A stretch of DNA of 51,631 nucleotides, taken from the NCBI RefSeq assembly GCF_017676365.1, contig NZ_JADKMA010000024.1, forward strand, positions 1-51,631. Reading direction: 5' to 3'. The number at the start of each line of letters is the position of its first letter. Position 1 is the first letter of the stretch. Both the position numbers and the translations under genes were made by a program. The DNA is from Streptomyces oryzae. GTDB lineage: Bacteria; Actinomycetota; Actinomycetes; Streptomycetales; Streptomycetaceae. This document shows positions 27,193 through 35,901 of this stretch, in pieces. A model generated the notes under the pieces. It saw only the letters and a program-made list of their open reading frames with translations. It searched no databases and was not told the DNA's origin.

Positions 27193-28326
27193 TCAGGGGC
27201 GGTGCCGCGCCCGGTCGGTGAGCGCGGCGGCGTATGCGTGCAGGGCGAGGCCCTGGCCCCAGGGCTGGATGGTGTCGTTGCGGATCACGGAGTAGCCGAA
27301 GGGGACGAGCTGCAGGACCGTGCCCGCGCTGGTGCGGGTGAGGGTGCCGTCCTCGGCCACGTACGGATGCAGACCGGCGAGCGCGCGCCAGGCTGCTGCG
27401 CGCAGGCGCTCCGGTTCGATGCCGAGTGCCGCTGCGCGGAACATCGCGGCCGCGATGCCTGCCGTGCCGGAGGTCTCGAGGATGCCGCGGTTCTCCGGCT
27501 GCCCGTCGACCAGAACGTCCCACACGCCGTGCGCGGGCTGATGATCGGCGAGCGCGAGGAGTTGACGGCGCAGCAGGGCGCGAATGCGGTCGCTCGTCTC
27601 GCGCATCCGGTCGCCCATGTCCGGGTCGGCACCGGCACCGGCCGCTTCGAGGTATTCGACGGCCGCGAGTGCCGTCCAGGCGTTCGCGCGGCCCCAGAAG
27701 CACCAGATGGTGCGGCCCTCGTGGGAGCCGTGTGCGTAGAGGCCGGTGCCGGGGTGCTGCAGTACCCCGGCGTGCGCGAGGATCTGTTCGCCGGCCTCGG
27801 CGACGAGTTCCGGCCGGCCGGTGTGCAGGCCGCAGTGGATGAGGAACGTGCCCGCCATGAACGCCGTGTCCGCCCACACCCCGCCGGGCCAGTGCTCCAG
27901 CGCCCCGCCCGGCGCCCGGGTGACCTCGGGGGCGTGCCGCAGCCAGTGCAGCAGCCGCCGGCACCCGTCGGCGTAGTGCTCCTGCTGCGTCATCCCGTAC
28001 AGATCGGCGCAGGCGGCGCCGGGCGCGAGATGGTTGACGTGGTCGAGCCCGACGCCCTCCCGCAGGTGCCGGTCGACGAACGCGGCGACGAAGGGGCGGG
28101 CGGGCGTTCCGGTGGCCTCGGCGAGGCGCAGCATGCCCTGAAGGACGACGCCCTCGCCCCAGAACCACTGGGTGAGGCCCATCGCCTCGGCCCGGTCGGC
28201 GATACGTGCGGCGGTGGAGGCGAGCAGTGCCGGCTGCAGCTCCTCCGGGTCGGCGGGCGGCAGCGGCGCTTCGGCCAGTGCCGCCTGGCTGGTGTCGAGG
28301 CCGCGCGCGGCGGTCACTGGCGTCAT
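27193..28326 (-). CDS. GH105 unsaturated glucuronyl/rhamnogalacturonyl hydrolase
   Basis: 377-residue alpha/alpha-barrel hydrolase of the GH88/GH105 type that releases unsaturated uronic acid from oligosaccharides made by polysaccharide lyases. The probable catalytic Asp153 is in GGVWADTAFMAG, and the aromatic helix WFWGRANAW and later ETSGTAGIAAAMFRAA are typical. No signal peptide is visible, so it works on imported oligosaccharides. The ATG overlaps the end of the 911-residue protein gene by four bases. Its product feeds KduI and KduD, encoded just downstream. Confidence 0.88.
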   Translation of the reverse strand: MTPVTAARGLDTSQAALAEAPLPPADPEELQPALLASTAARIADRAEAMGLTQWFWGEGVVLQGMLRLAEATGTPARPFVAAFVDRHLREGVGLDHVNHLAPGAACADLYGMTQQEHYADGCRRLLHWLRHAPEVTRAPGGALEHWPGGVWADTAFMAGTFLIHCGLHTGRPELVAEAGEQILAHAGVLQHPGTGLYAHGSHEGRTIWCFWGRANAWTALAAVEYLEAAGAGADPDMGDRMRETSDRIRALLRRQLLALADHQPAHGVWDVLVDGQPENRGILETSGTAGIAAAMFRAAALGIEPERLRAAAWRALAGLHPYVAEDGTLTRTSAGTVLQLVPFGYSVIRNDTIQPWGQGLALHAYAAALTDRARHRP

Positions 28327-31058
28327 GCGTCCTCCGTTGCTGTCACCTGGCGGCCCCACTGGAGGTCGATGACGTGCGGTGCCGCGCCCGCCGGTGCCGG
28401 GGGAGCGATGGTGAGCGTGCGGTCCCCGAACTCCAGGCGGGCGCAGGGGTTGTCGAGCTGCGGGACGGGGGCGACGGTGCCGTCCTCGGCGAGATCGGCG
28501 GGGCGTCCGTCCACCGTGAACGGCCCGTCCCAGCTGAGGTCGAGCTCGGTGCCCTCCGGGGTGCGGAATCCGACCCGGCCGGGTCCGAACCGTGGTGTGG
28601 CGAGTGCGCGGGCGAAGTCACCGAGCTCGCCGTGGAGGGCGCGCCGCCCGATGGTGCACACCCAGGCGGTGCCGGGTCCCTTCGGGCGCAGCTCCTGCAG
28701 CGCTTCCGGTCCCGTGTCCGTCAGCAGCGCGCCCCCTTCGGTCGCGAGGGCCACATAGCCGTCCCCCTTGCGCCCCACCGTCCACACGCCGTACTGCAGC
28801 CACTCGTCGAACTCCGCGACCGGGAACCACGCGTGTGTGTAGCCCATCGCGTCGTCACCCGGTATCCGGTACAGCGCCAGGACCGTGGCCTCGTGCTGGC
28901 GGGCTCTGGGGAGGATGCGGTTGCCGGCCCAGGCGTTGGGCCGTGCCGAGGGCGAGGTGGAGGTGTTGGGCGCGTGGGTGACGTAGACCTGTGTCTCGGG
29001 GCCCAGCGTGGCGCCCCAGATGTGCTCCTGGAGTCCGGGCAGCCCCGGACGGTAGTCGCTCACGCAGGAGAGCATCGCGTCGGGGGTCTTGCAGATGGTG
29101 AGGTCGGAGGCGTACGGGCGCGCGAGGAGGTCATGGGTGGGCCGGTACTCACCCCGGTAGCTCTGCCGCCCCCACCAGCGTTCCGGCAGGTGGTGGGCGG
29201 CCTCCCGGATGGCGTCGGGCATCCGGTAGCGGACCGCGGTGGCGACGGCGGCAGCCGGCAGCACCGCGTCGTTCAGCGCCCCCGTGCCGAAGCACACCCA
29301 CATGATCGGGGCTGTCTCCTCCAGCCGTGAGGAGCGCAGGGTGGACACGTACGAGCGGCCGTGTGCGCAGCCGTGGATGCCGCGCCACGAGTTGGCCGCC
29401 AGGCTGAAGAGCACCCGGTCGGCGACCCCGGCGGCGAGCTGGACGACCGCCTCGTCCTTCGCGAACTCCACCAGGGTCACCAGCGCGAGCAGGTCGATGG
29501 CGAGGTAGGCGTTGGAGTCGAACTCGCTGAAGCCGCCCGCGAGCTTGCGGCGCATCCATGCGATCGCCATGCCCCGGGCGTGGGCGGCGTGCTGCGCGCC
29601 GGTCCAGCCCGTGTTGCCGAACGTGTCCCCGGCCAGCTCCGAACCCCACAGCAGTTCGGCCGTGTGCCAGACGAGCTGGTGGTTCTCGGTGAAGTAGCAC
29701 ATGGCGTCGAGGCCCGGCTGGTCGATCCAGAACTTGAAGCCCAGAATCGCGTCGCGCACGCGTGTGCGCAGCCCCGCCTCCCAGCGGTCGGCGGGTATCC
29801 GGTGCCAGAGGTGGAGAAGGCCGACGGCTTCGAAGTCGGCGCAGTCCGCCCGGTTGTCGATCATCCACAGGGCGTGGGACACACCGGAGGCGGTCACCCG
29901 GTACGCCGGATCTGCGAGGGCGCGGGCGAGTTCGCCTGCCGTTCCGTCCGCACGCGCGGCGTGCCGCAGGAACTCCGCACGCCGCTCGGCGAGGGGGCCT
30001 TCGGGAGCCGCTCGGTAGCTGCGCGGCAGTACGGCGACGGGGAACTCCCGGTACACCGGGGAGCGCTCGTCGTCCATCGCGATCCGCAGCACGGTCGTTC
30101 CGGTGGAGAGCATGGAGGCGCTGCCGGTGCCGTGGTCGCCGTCATGGCCGCTGTCGGGGCCCTCGTCGTGCTCGCCGTCGTCGAGCCGTACGGTCGCGCG
30201 CCCGCCGGTCAGCCGGATCCGCCGCGTGCGCCCGGCCACGTCCACCCGCAGCGCCGCACCCTCCGGGCCGGTGATCTCCACCTCGCCGCTCGTCGTTCCC
30301 CCCCGCGGGACGCCCACCGCGTCCAGGATGCGCTCGGCGACGGCACCGGTGTGCTCGCAGGCGCCCTCGCCGGGCACCACGACCCGGACCGGCAGGCCGT
30401 CGACGCGCAGCCGCACCACATGGCGGCACTCCCGGAAGGCGACCTGCCACGAGGCGACGACCACCGTTGAGGTCCCGGAGGGCAGCCAGACCCGTACCGC
30501 CTGCTCGGCGGGTTCCATGTAGGTGACCGTGCCGGACTCGCCCACCAGCTCGCCGTTCACGAACAGCAGCACGGGGCCCGTGGCGGCCAGGCGCAGGGTC
30601 CGCCACTCGGCCTGGTCGACCTCCAGGACACAGGCTGCCAGGGCCGTCCGGTACTCCGGGGTGAAGCAGAACTCGCTCCAGTCGACCAGTCCGTCGGCCG
30701 GAGTGTGGACGCGCCGCCAGGTCCCGGTGTGCTCGGTGCCGTCCGGACCGGTGCAGCGGACCGGGCCGCCCTCCACGGGCGGCGTCGCGACGGGGTCCCT
30801 CCGCAGCGGGCGGTGCCGGTGGAGCTCTTCCTTCAGGGGGGTGACGTCGGGTCCGTTGGTCAGCCGCCACCGGCCCTGCTCCCCCCAGGGGTCGCCCTCG
30901 GCGGCCAGGTGCTTGCCGAGGTCGTCGGCCGGTGTTCCCCACACGGGGCTGATCAGCCAGTCCCGCACGGTTCCGCGCGCGTCGAGCGCGTGCACTGTGC
31001 GCCCGGCGTCCGCCGGATGCCGGAGACCGGCGTCACCGGTGTCGTTGCCTTCCTGCAT
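28323..31058 (-). CDS. Large unrecognised protein of uronate operon, candidate carbohydrate-active enzyme
   Basis: A 911-residue cytosolic protein that I do not recognise. The first 350 residues look like beta sandwiches, with a carbohydrate-module-like segment (WRTLRLAATGPVLLFVNGELVGES), and end in an acidic linker (DDGEHDEGPDSGHDGDHG). The middle, about residues 380-680, is helical with YFTENHQLVWHTAELLWG and FSEFDSNAYLAIDLLAL, like the catalytic barrel of toroid-type lyases and hydrolases. The C-terminal 200 residues are again beta-rich. There is no signal peptide. The start has AAGGAG upstream, and the end overlaps the GH105 gene. Supply of unsaturated oligosaccharides to GH105 is a reasonable but unproved role. 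Confidence 0.8.
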   Translation of the reverse strand: MQEGNDTGDAGLRHPADAGRTVHALDARGTVRDWLISPVWGTPADDLGKHLAAEGDPWGEQGRWRLTNGPDVTPLKEELHRHRPLRRDPVATPPVEGGPVRCTGPDGTEHTGTWRRVHTPADGLVDWSEFCFTPEYRTALAACVLEVDQAEWRTLRLAATGPVLLFVNGELVGESGTVTYMEPAEQAVRVWLPSGTSTVVVASWQVAFRECRHVVRLRVDGLPVRVVVPGEGACEHTGAVAERILDAVGVPRGGTTSGEVEITGPEGAALRVDVAGRTRRIRLTGGRATVRLDDGEHDEGPDSGHDGDHGTGSASMLSTGTTVLRIAMDDERSPVYREFPVAVLPRSYRAAPEGPLAERRAEFLRHAARADGTAGELARALADPAYRVTASGVSHALWMIDNRADCADFEAVGLLHLWHRIPADRWEAGLRTRVRDAILGFKFWIDQPGLDAMCYFTENHQLVWHTAELLWGSELAGDTFGNTGWTGAQHAAHARGMAIAWMRRKLAGGFSEFDSNAYLAIDLLALVTLVEFAKDEAVVQLAAGVADRVLFSLAANSWRGIHGCAHGRSYVSTLRSSRLEETAPIMWVCFGTGALNDAVLPAAAVATAVRYRMPDAIREAAHHLPERWWGRQSYRGEYRPTHDLLARPYASDLTICKTPDAMLSCVSDYRPGLPGLQEHIWGATLGPETQVYVTHAPNTSTSPSARPNAWAGNRILPRARQHEATVLALYRIPGDDAMGYTHAWFPVAEFDEWLQYGVWTVGRKGDGYVALATEGGALLTDTGPEALQELRPKGPGTAWVCTIGRRALHGELGDFARALATPRFGPGRVGFRTPEGTELDLSWDGPFTVDGRPADLAEDGTVAPVPQLDNPCARLEFGDRTLTIAPPAPAGAAPHVIDLQWGRQVTATEDA

Positions 31059-31130
31059 ACGTGGACTCCTTGCTCGGGCTGCGTCGCCGTACTGGGCTAC
31101 GGCTGCTTCGTTGCCGTACTGGGCTGCCGG

Positions 31131-32030
31131 CTACTTCAGGCCGGTGCTGGCGATGCCGCGGACGATGTGGCGCTGCAGCACCAGGAAGATGATCACGACG
31201 GGGAGCATGCTGACCACGGACATGGCCAGGATGTAGTTGAATGGTGCGACGAGTTGGGAGTTGAACTGGGCCAGGGCGACGGGCAGCGTGTACTTCGACT
31301 GGTCCTGGCTGATGATCAGCGGCCAGAGGAAGTCGTTCCACCGCCACATCACCGAGAAGATCGTCACGACGGCGATGGCCGCGCCGCTCAGCGGCACCAC
31401 GATCCGGGTGAAGATCCGGAACTCCCCGGCGCCGTCGATCCGGGCCGCGGCGATGAGTTCGTCGGGGATGGTGAGCATGTACTGGCGCAGCAGGAACACC
31501 CCGGTCGGGGTGGCAGCGGGCGGAATGATCAGTCCCCACAGCGAGTTCACCAGCCCCAGCTGCGCGGCCATCTGGTAGACCGGAATGAAGATCAGCTGCA
31601 GCGGGATCATGATGGTGCCGAGGACGATCAGGAACAGCAGGTTGCGGCCGCGGAAGTTGTATTTGGCCAGGCCGTAGGCGCACATCGTGTTGATGACGAC
31701 GGTGAGCAGCGTCGCCCCCACGGTCACGATGACGCTGTTCCTGAGATAGAGCGCGAAGTCGAAGGAGCTCAGCGCCCCGGTGTAGTTCTCCGTGCGGAGC
31801 GAGGAGGGCAGCGGCGCCGGTGGGGTCTGGGCGAGCTCGCTCTGCGACTTGAAGGACGACAGCACCGCCCAGACGACAGGCGCCAGGACCACGATGGACA
31901 GGCCGATCAGTACGGCATAGGTCAGGACGCGCCCCGCTGTCGGGGTGGGGCCGTCACCGATCGAAGTCCACCGCCGGGTGCCGCGGGTGTCACGGGCGCC
32001 GCGGGAGCCGCGCAGGGCTGTCAGGCTCAT
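31131..32030 (-). CDS. Carbohydrate ABC transporter permease (second)
   Basis: 299-residue membrane permease of the MalG type with six helices. The EAA loop (AARIDGAGEFRIFTRIVVPLSG) contacts the ATPase. The start, an ATG at 32030, overlaps the first permease by four bases. The ATPase is not encoded here, as in many Streptomyces sugar transporters, which share one MsiK-type ATPase. There are 72 bases before the 911-residue protein gene, containing two copies of GCCGTACTGGGCT. Confidence 0.9.
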   Translation of the reverse strand: MSLTALRGSRGARDTRGTRRWTSIGDGPTPTAGRVLTYAVLIGLSIVVLAPVVWAVLSSFKSQSELAQTPPAPLPSSLRTENYTGALSSFDFALYLRNSVIVTVGATLLTVVINTMCAYGLAKYNFRGRNLLFLIVLGTIMIPLQLIFIPVYQMAAQLGLVNSLWGLIIPPAATPTGVFLLRQYMLTIPDELIAAARIDGAGEFRIFTRIVVPLSGAAIAVVTIFSVMWRWNDFLWPLIISQDQSKYTLPVALAQFNSQLVAPFNYILAMSVVSMLPVVIIFLVLQRHIVRGIASTGLK

Positions 32031-32992
32031 GCCGACTCCTTCCGCTGGTTGTACAGGTAATTGATCACCGTCAGCGCGAACACCGCGCAGAAGAGGACAA
32101 CGGCCGCGGCTGCGGCGGCGCCGTACTGGACGGGGGACTGGAAGGCGTGCTCGTAGATGTACTGGACCATGAGCGTGGTCCCGCCGACCGGGCCGCCGCC
32201 GGTGAGCGTCCAGATGTAGTCGAACGCCTGGAAGCCGTTGATGAGGCTGAGGATGACCACGACCATCGTGGTCGGCCGCAGCAGCGGCAGCGTGATGAGC
32301 CGCAGCTGCTGCCAGCCCGAGGCGCCGTCCATCCGGGCGGCCTCGTAGTACGTGGAGTCGATGCCCTGCAAGCCGGCCAGCACGATGAGGATGTAGAAGC
32401 CGACGTGCAGCCAGAGGCCGACGAAGATCACTACGGCCATGGCCAGGGTGCTGTTCACGAGCCAGCCGGGCTGGCCCAGACCGGCGCCGCCGAGCAGTGA
32501 GTTGAGCAGCCCGTTCTTCCGCTCGAAGATCCATCCCCAGATCAGTCCCACCACGACCGGCGAGATCACGACCGGGAGGAAGAACACGGTGCGGAAGAAG
32601 GCCCGGCCCTTGATCTTCTGGTTGAGCAGCAGGGCGAGGCCGATCGACACCACGGTCGTGAGCGTCACGAAGCACACGGCGAAGATCACGGTGTGCCGGG
32701 CCGCGCTCCAGAACTCGCTCTCGCTGAGCATCTCCTGGTAGTTGCTGCCGCCGACATAGGTGAAGTCGCGCCCGTTGCCGCTGTCGTACAGGCTGATGTT
32801 GAAGTTGTTGATCGCCGGATAGATGACGAACAGCCCGAAGATCAGCATGTTGGGCAGGACGAACAGATAGGGCGCCAGCCGCTGGTTCCACGGCTTGACG
32901 GACCTGCGGCGGTGGCCGGACCCGCGGCGGCCGGACCCCGGCATGGTGGGGCCGGCCGTCCGCGGGGGCGCCGTACGGGCCATCGCGGTCAC
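32027..32992 (-). CDS. Carbohydrate ABC transporter permease (first)
   Basis: 321-residue MalF-type permease. After a basic cytosolic N-terminus rich in Arg and Pro, the helices begin at LAPYLFVLPNMLIFGLFVIYPAI; the EAA loop is EAARMDGASGWQQLRLITLPLL. The GTG start overlaps the binding-protein stop (GTGA), and the end overlaps the second permease. Together with the binding protein it forms the importer for the operon's oligosaccharide. Confidence 0.9.
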   Translation of the reverse strand: MTAMARTAPPRTAGPTMPGSGRRGSGHRRRSVKPWNQRLAPYLFVLPNMLIFGLFVIYPAINNFNISLYDSGNGRDFTYVGGSNYQEMLSESEFWSAARHTVIFAVCFVTLTTVVSIGLALLLNQKIKGRAFFRTVFFLPVVISPVVVGLIWGWIFERKNGLLNSLLGGAGLGQPGWLVNSTLAMAVVIFVGLWLHVGFYILIVLAGLQGIDSTYYEAARMDGASGWQQLRLITLPLLRPTTMVVVILSLINGFQAFDYIWTLTGGGPVGGTTLMVQYIYEHAFQSPVQYGAAAAAAVVLFCAVFALTVINYLYNQRKESA

Positions 32993-34281
32993 TGCGCGTC
33001 CTTGAGCGCCTTTTGTGCTTCCGCGCGGATCGCCTCGACCGCCTCCTTGGGCGAGCTGTCACCGGCGAGCACCTTGGCCAGTTCCTTGACGGACGCGTCG
33101 GCGGTGGCGCCGAAGGCCGGGCTGTAGGCGCTGGCGTAGGCCGTCTGCGGGGTGCGCTTCACGTCGTCGAGGAAGGTCTGCATGTCGGCGTCGCGCTTCG
33201 GATACTTCACGCCGGAGGAGATCAGATCCTTGCGGGTGGGCAGGAAGTTCGCGTCCTTCGCCAGCTTTTCCTGGGACGCCTTGGAGTTCATGAAGGCGAT
33301 GAACTCCGCTGCCAGCTTCTGGTGCTTGCTCTGCTTGAACGACGCCATGAACTTGCCGCCCGGGAAACCGCCGCACGTCTTCTGGCAGGGATTCGGCGCG
33401 GCGGCCCAGGTGAACTTGGCGTCCTTGGCGAATGCGCTGACCTGCCAGTTGCCGCTGAGGTACACCGGGGTCTGCTGGGCGAGGAAGATTTCGTTGGCGG
33501 CCTTGTACTTCGTGCCGGCCTGCAGCCACAGGTCCTTGGGCATCGTCCCGGAGGCGTTGAGCTCGGCGAAGCGCTTCACCGCGGCCGTCGCCTTCCCGGT
33601 GTCCAGCCCCGGCTTCTTGCCCGTCTTGTCGAAGAAGTCGGTGCCGTACTGGCTGAGCATGGTCGAGAAGCGGTGCCCGGAGACATCCATGGCGATCGCG
33701 TTCTGGGTCTTGTTCGCGGCCTGCACCTTCTTGGCGTCCTTGACCATGTCGTCCCAGGTCCAGGGCTGCTTCGGGTCAGGAAGCGGCACGCCGGCCTTCT
33801 TGAACTGGTCCACGTTGATCAGCGGGCCGTTCATGGTGAGGTCGCTGGGCACGGCGAGCAGTTCGCCGCTCTTTCCGGTGATGTAGGAGTCGGCCCCCTT
33901 GAGGAACTTCCCGTTCAGAGCACCCTTTTGGAACTTGTTCAGATCGAGGAGATCAGTGCGGAAGGGGGTGATGTCGGTCAGCCGCGCCACATCCGGCGCA
34001 TTGTTCCCCGACAGCCGTGCCTGCAGCCGCTGTTCGAGATTGTCGAAGGGGACGATCTGCAGATTGACCTTGGCGCCGGTCTTCTTCTCGAACTCGTCGA
34101 TCAGATCGCGGGTCGCCTGCTCGTCCGGGCCGTCGGTGAAATAGAGGTACGTCAGCTTCTTGTCGTCGGCCTGCTTCGTATCGCCGCCGTCCGAACTGCT
34201 GCCGGGGGCACAGGAGGAGGCGAGGAGGGTGATCGCTGCCGCGGTGACGGTGACCGTGAGCGATATGCGTGCGGATCTCAT
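32989..34281 (-). CDS. ABC transporter substrate-binding lipoprotein (sugar)
   Basis: 430-residue extracytoplasmic binding protein anchored through lipobox LLASSC (Cys24), followed by a Ser/Gly/Asp-rich linker. The body is the family-1 sugar-binding fold (YFTDGPDEQATRDLIDEFEKKTGAKV, APDVARLTDITPF, TPVYLSGNWQVSAFA, FIAFMNSKASQEKLA). The start overlaps the iclR-type gene by four bases. The ligand is inferred from neighbours to be an unsaturated or rhamnose/uronate-containing oligosaccharide. Confidence 0.92.
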   Translation of the reverse strand: MRSARISLTVTVTAAAITLLASSCAPGSSSDGGDTKQADDKKLTYLYFTDGPDEQATRDLIDEFEKKTGAKVNLQIVPFDNLEQRLQARLSGNNAPDVARLTDITPFRTDLLDLNKFQKGALNGKFLKGADSYITGKSGELLAVPSDLTMNGPLINVDQFKKAGVPLPDPKQPWTWDDMVKDAKKVQAANKTQNAIAMDVSGHRFSTMLSQYGTDFFDKTGKKPGLDTGKATAAVKRFAELNASGTMPKDLWLQAGTKYKAANEIFLAQQTPVYLSGNWQVSAFAKDAKFTWAAAPNPCQKTCGGFPGGKFMASFKQSKHQKLAAEFIAFMNSKASQEKLAKDANFLPTRKDLISSGVKYPKRDADMQTFLDDVKRTPQTAYASAYSPAFGATADASVKELAKVLAGDSSPKEAVEAIRAEAQKALKDAQ

Positions 34282-35126
34282 GAGGAACTACCTCCGAAAC
34301 TAACGGCGTTGACCTGACCCACGAAGCCCAGGCGACGGGATATCGCCAGCGCCACCTCAGCAACGCGCTGAGCTGCCATGTCCTGCTTGCCGAGCATCCG
34401 CTCCCGCGGCCCGGCAACGCTGATCGCGCACAGTGGCCACCCGCGCTCGTCACGGATCGGCGCCCCGAAGCACAAGACGTCGGGCTCGTTCTCGCTGTCG
34501 TCGATCGAGAACCCCCTGGCGCGGGTCTCGTCCAGCTCCGCACGCAGCCGGGCCGGGTCGGTGAGCGTGGTCGGCGTGTACGCGGGCAAGGGGATCCGGT
34601 CGACCAGGGCGTCGGCCTCGTCGAGCGGCAGAGCGGCCAGATACGCCTTGCCCAGCGAGGTGCTGTGGAGATCACGCCGCACTCCCAGCAGCCTGCGGAC
34701 CGCGATGGAGTGGTCGGTGACGTCCTCGTGCGCGATGTACACCATCTGGTCGCCGTCACGTACCGCCATGAGCGCGGCCTCGGACAACTCCCGCGACAGA
34801 TCCCGCAGGTGCGCCTGAGCCGCCAGAAACGGATCGAAGCCGCTCAGCGCGGCCATACCGAGGGTGACGGTGCGCTGCCCGAGCACGATGTCGTCCGCGT
34901 TGCCCTGCCAGTCCACGTAGCCGTGTTGCCGCAGCGTTCCGAGGATCCGGTACGTGGCACTGCGGGACAGGTCCAGCCGCTCCGCGACCTGGGCTGCGCT
35001 CAACGAGCGCTCCGTGCTCAGGAGTTCCAGGATCGCGAGTCCGCGCTCCAGCGTCCCCGGCCGGCGACCCAGATCAGCGGATCCCGACTGATGGTGGTCC
35101 TCACTCATTTCCACCCCCATGCTCAC
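34278..35126 (-). CDS. IclR-family regulator of the uronate operon
   Basis: 282-residue regulator, first gene of the operon. The HTH region is TLERGLAILELLSTERSLSAAQVAERLDLSRSATYRILGTLRQHGYV, followed by the IclR effector domain (GMAALSGFDPFLAAQAHLRDL, LHSTSLGKAYLAALP, CAISVAGPRERML). The GTG at 35126 gives the longest form; the ATG at 35108 is an alternative. By analogy with KdgR-type IclR proteins it probably senses a 2-keto-3-deoxy sugar acid. It is coupled to the binding-protein gene by a four-base overlap. Confidence 0.9.
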   Translation of the reverse strand: MSMGVEMSEDHHQSGSADLGRRPGTLERGLAILELLSTERSLSAAQVAERLDLSRSATYRILGTLRQHGYVDWQGNADDIVLGQRTVTLGMAALSGFDPFLAAQAHLRDLSRELSEAALMAVRDGDQMVYIAHEDVTDHSIAVRRLLGVRRDLHSTSLGKAYLAALPLDEADALVDRIPLPAYTPTTLTDPARLRAELDETRARGFSIDDSENEPDVLCFGAPIRDERGWPLCAISVAGPRERMLGKQDMAAQRVAEVALAISRRLGFVGQVNAVSFGGSSS

Positions 35127-35161
35127 CCGATGAGCGGGTGATACGTTCGATGAATGGGATG

Positions 35162-35173
35162 GAAGCTAGCTTC
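35162..35173. promoter_or_regulatory. Palindrome upstream of the IclR operon
   Basis: GAAGCTAGCTTC, a perfect 12-base palindrome 36 bases upstream of the regulator's start. IclR proteins bind short GAA/TTC palindromes near their own promoters, so this is a plausible operator; no second copy was found in the operon. Confidence 0.45.
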
Positions 35174-35369
35174 GCCGGTCAGGCGTGTCAATGGTTGGCG
35201 CAAGCGCTGACCGCTCGGCCCGTCCCGGCGCGGTTCTCGACTCCGCGCAGGCGGCAGTCGCAAATGGGGCGAAAAGGTAGATTTCCCCAACCGGTCTCAG
35301 GTGTGAGCCGCCGGCGCCCTCCCAGGCCGGTGACGGCCCCGATCAGCGGCTGGGGCTAGGGTCACCGGT

Positions 35370-35846
35370 GTGAGTGACTACTACGACCTGTTCCTGGCGG
35401 TGGACCTGCCGCCGGACCTGCCGGAGCCGGTGCTTCTGGAACTGAGGTGGCTCCTGGGGCAGGCGGACATGCCGACAGAGTTGACGTCGACCGACTGGGA
35501 CTCATGGGGCGGCCCCTGGCAGGCCTTCGCCGGTGGCTCGGCGAGTCACTCGTTCGACGGGGCCGATGTCTCCCTGCTGGTCCGTGCCGTGGACAGGCCC
35601 CACTTGGACGGCAGCGAACCGTGGGCCCTGACCGTCAGGACGTGCGTCCACGAGGACGACTTCGGGGTGACGATGGACGTCGTCGGGTGGCTCCTTCGAC
35701 ACGCGATCACGCAAGGGTGGGTCGGGTTCGTCCGTGACTCCGGCCTGGGTCAGGTCCAACATCTGGTGCGCCACGAGGACGGCTTCGACCTTGTCGATGT
35801 CCGCCCGACCGGCCGGCAGAAGCGTGTGCCCTGGCCGTCGCGGTAG
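35370..35846 (+). CDS. Conserved-looking hypothetical protein
   Basis: 158-residue soluble protein without a motif I know. It starts with GTG (weak ribosome site) as SDYYDLFLAVDLPPDLPEPVLLELRWLLG, contains a Trp-rich segment (TDWDSWGGPWQAF) and mixed strand/helix content, with no signal peptide or membrane helix. Third positions are G/C as expected for a real gene. It stands alone between the divergent IclR operon and the convergent LysR gene. Confidence 0.7.
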   Translation: MSDYYDLFLAVDLPPDLPEPVLLELRWLLGQADMPTELTSTDWDSWGGPWQAFAGGSASHSFDGADVSLLVRAVDRPHLDGSEPWALTVRTCVHEDDFGVTMDVVGWLLRHAITQGWVGFVRDSGLGQVQHLVRHEDGFDLVDVRPTGRQKRVPWPSR

Positions 35847-35901
35847 CCACTCGCAGCCGGCCGGCAACGCCGGCGGGCCCCAGGGCTCCGAAGCCCGTAC
35901 T

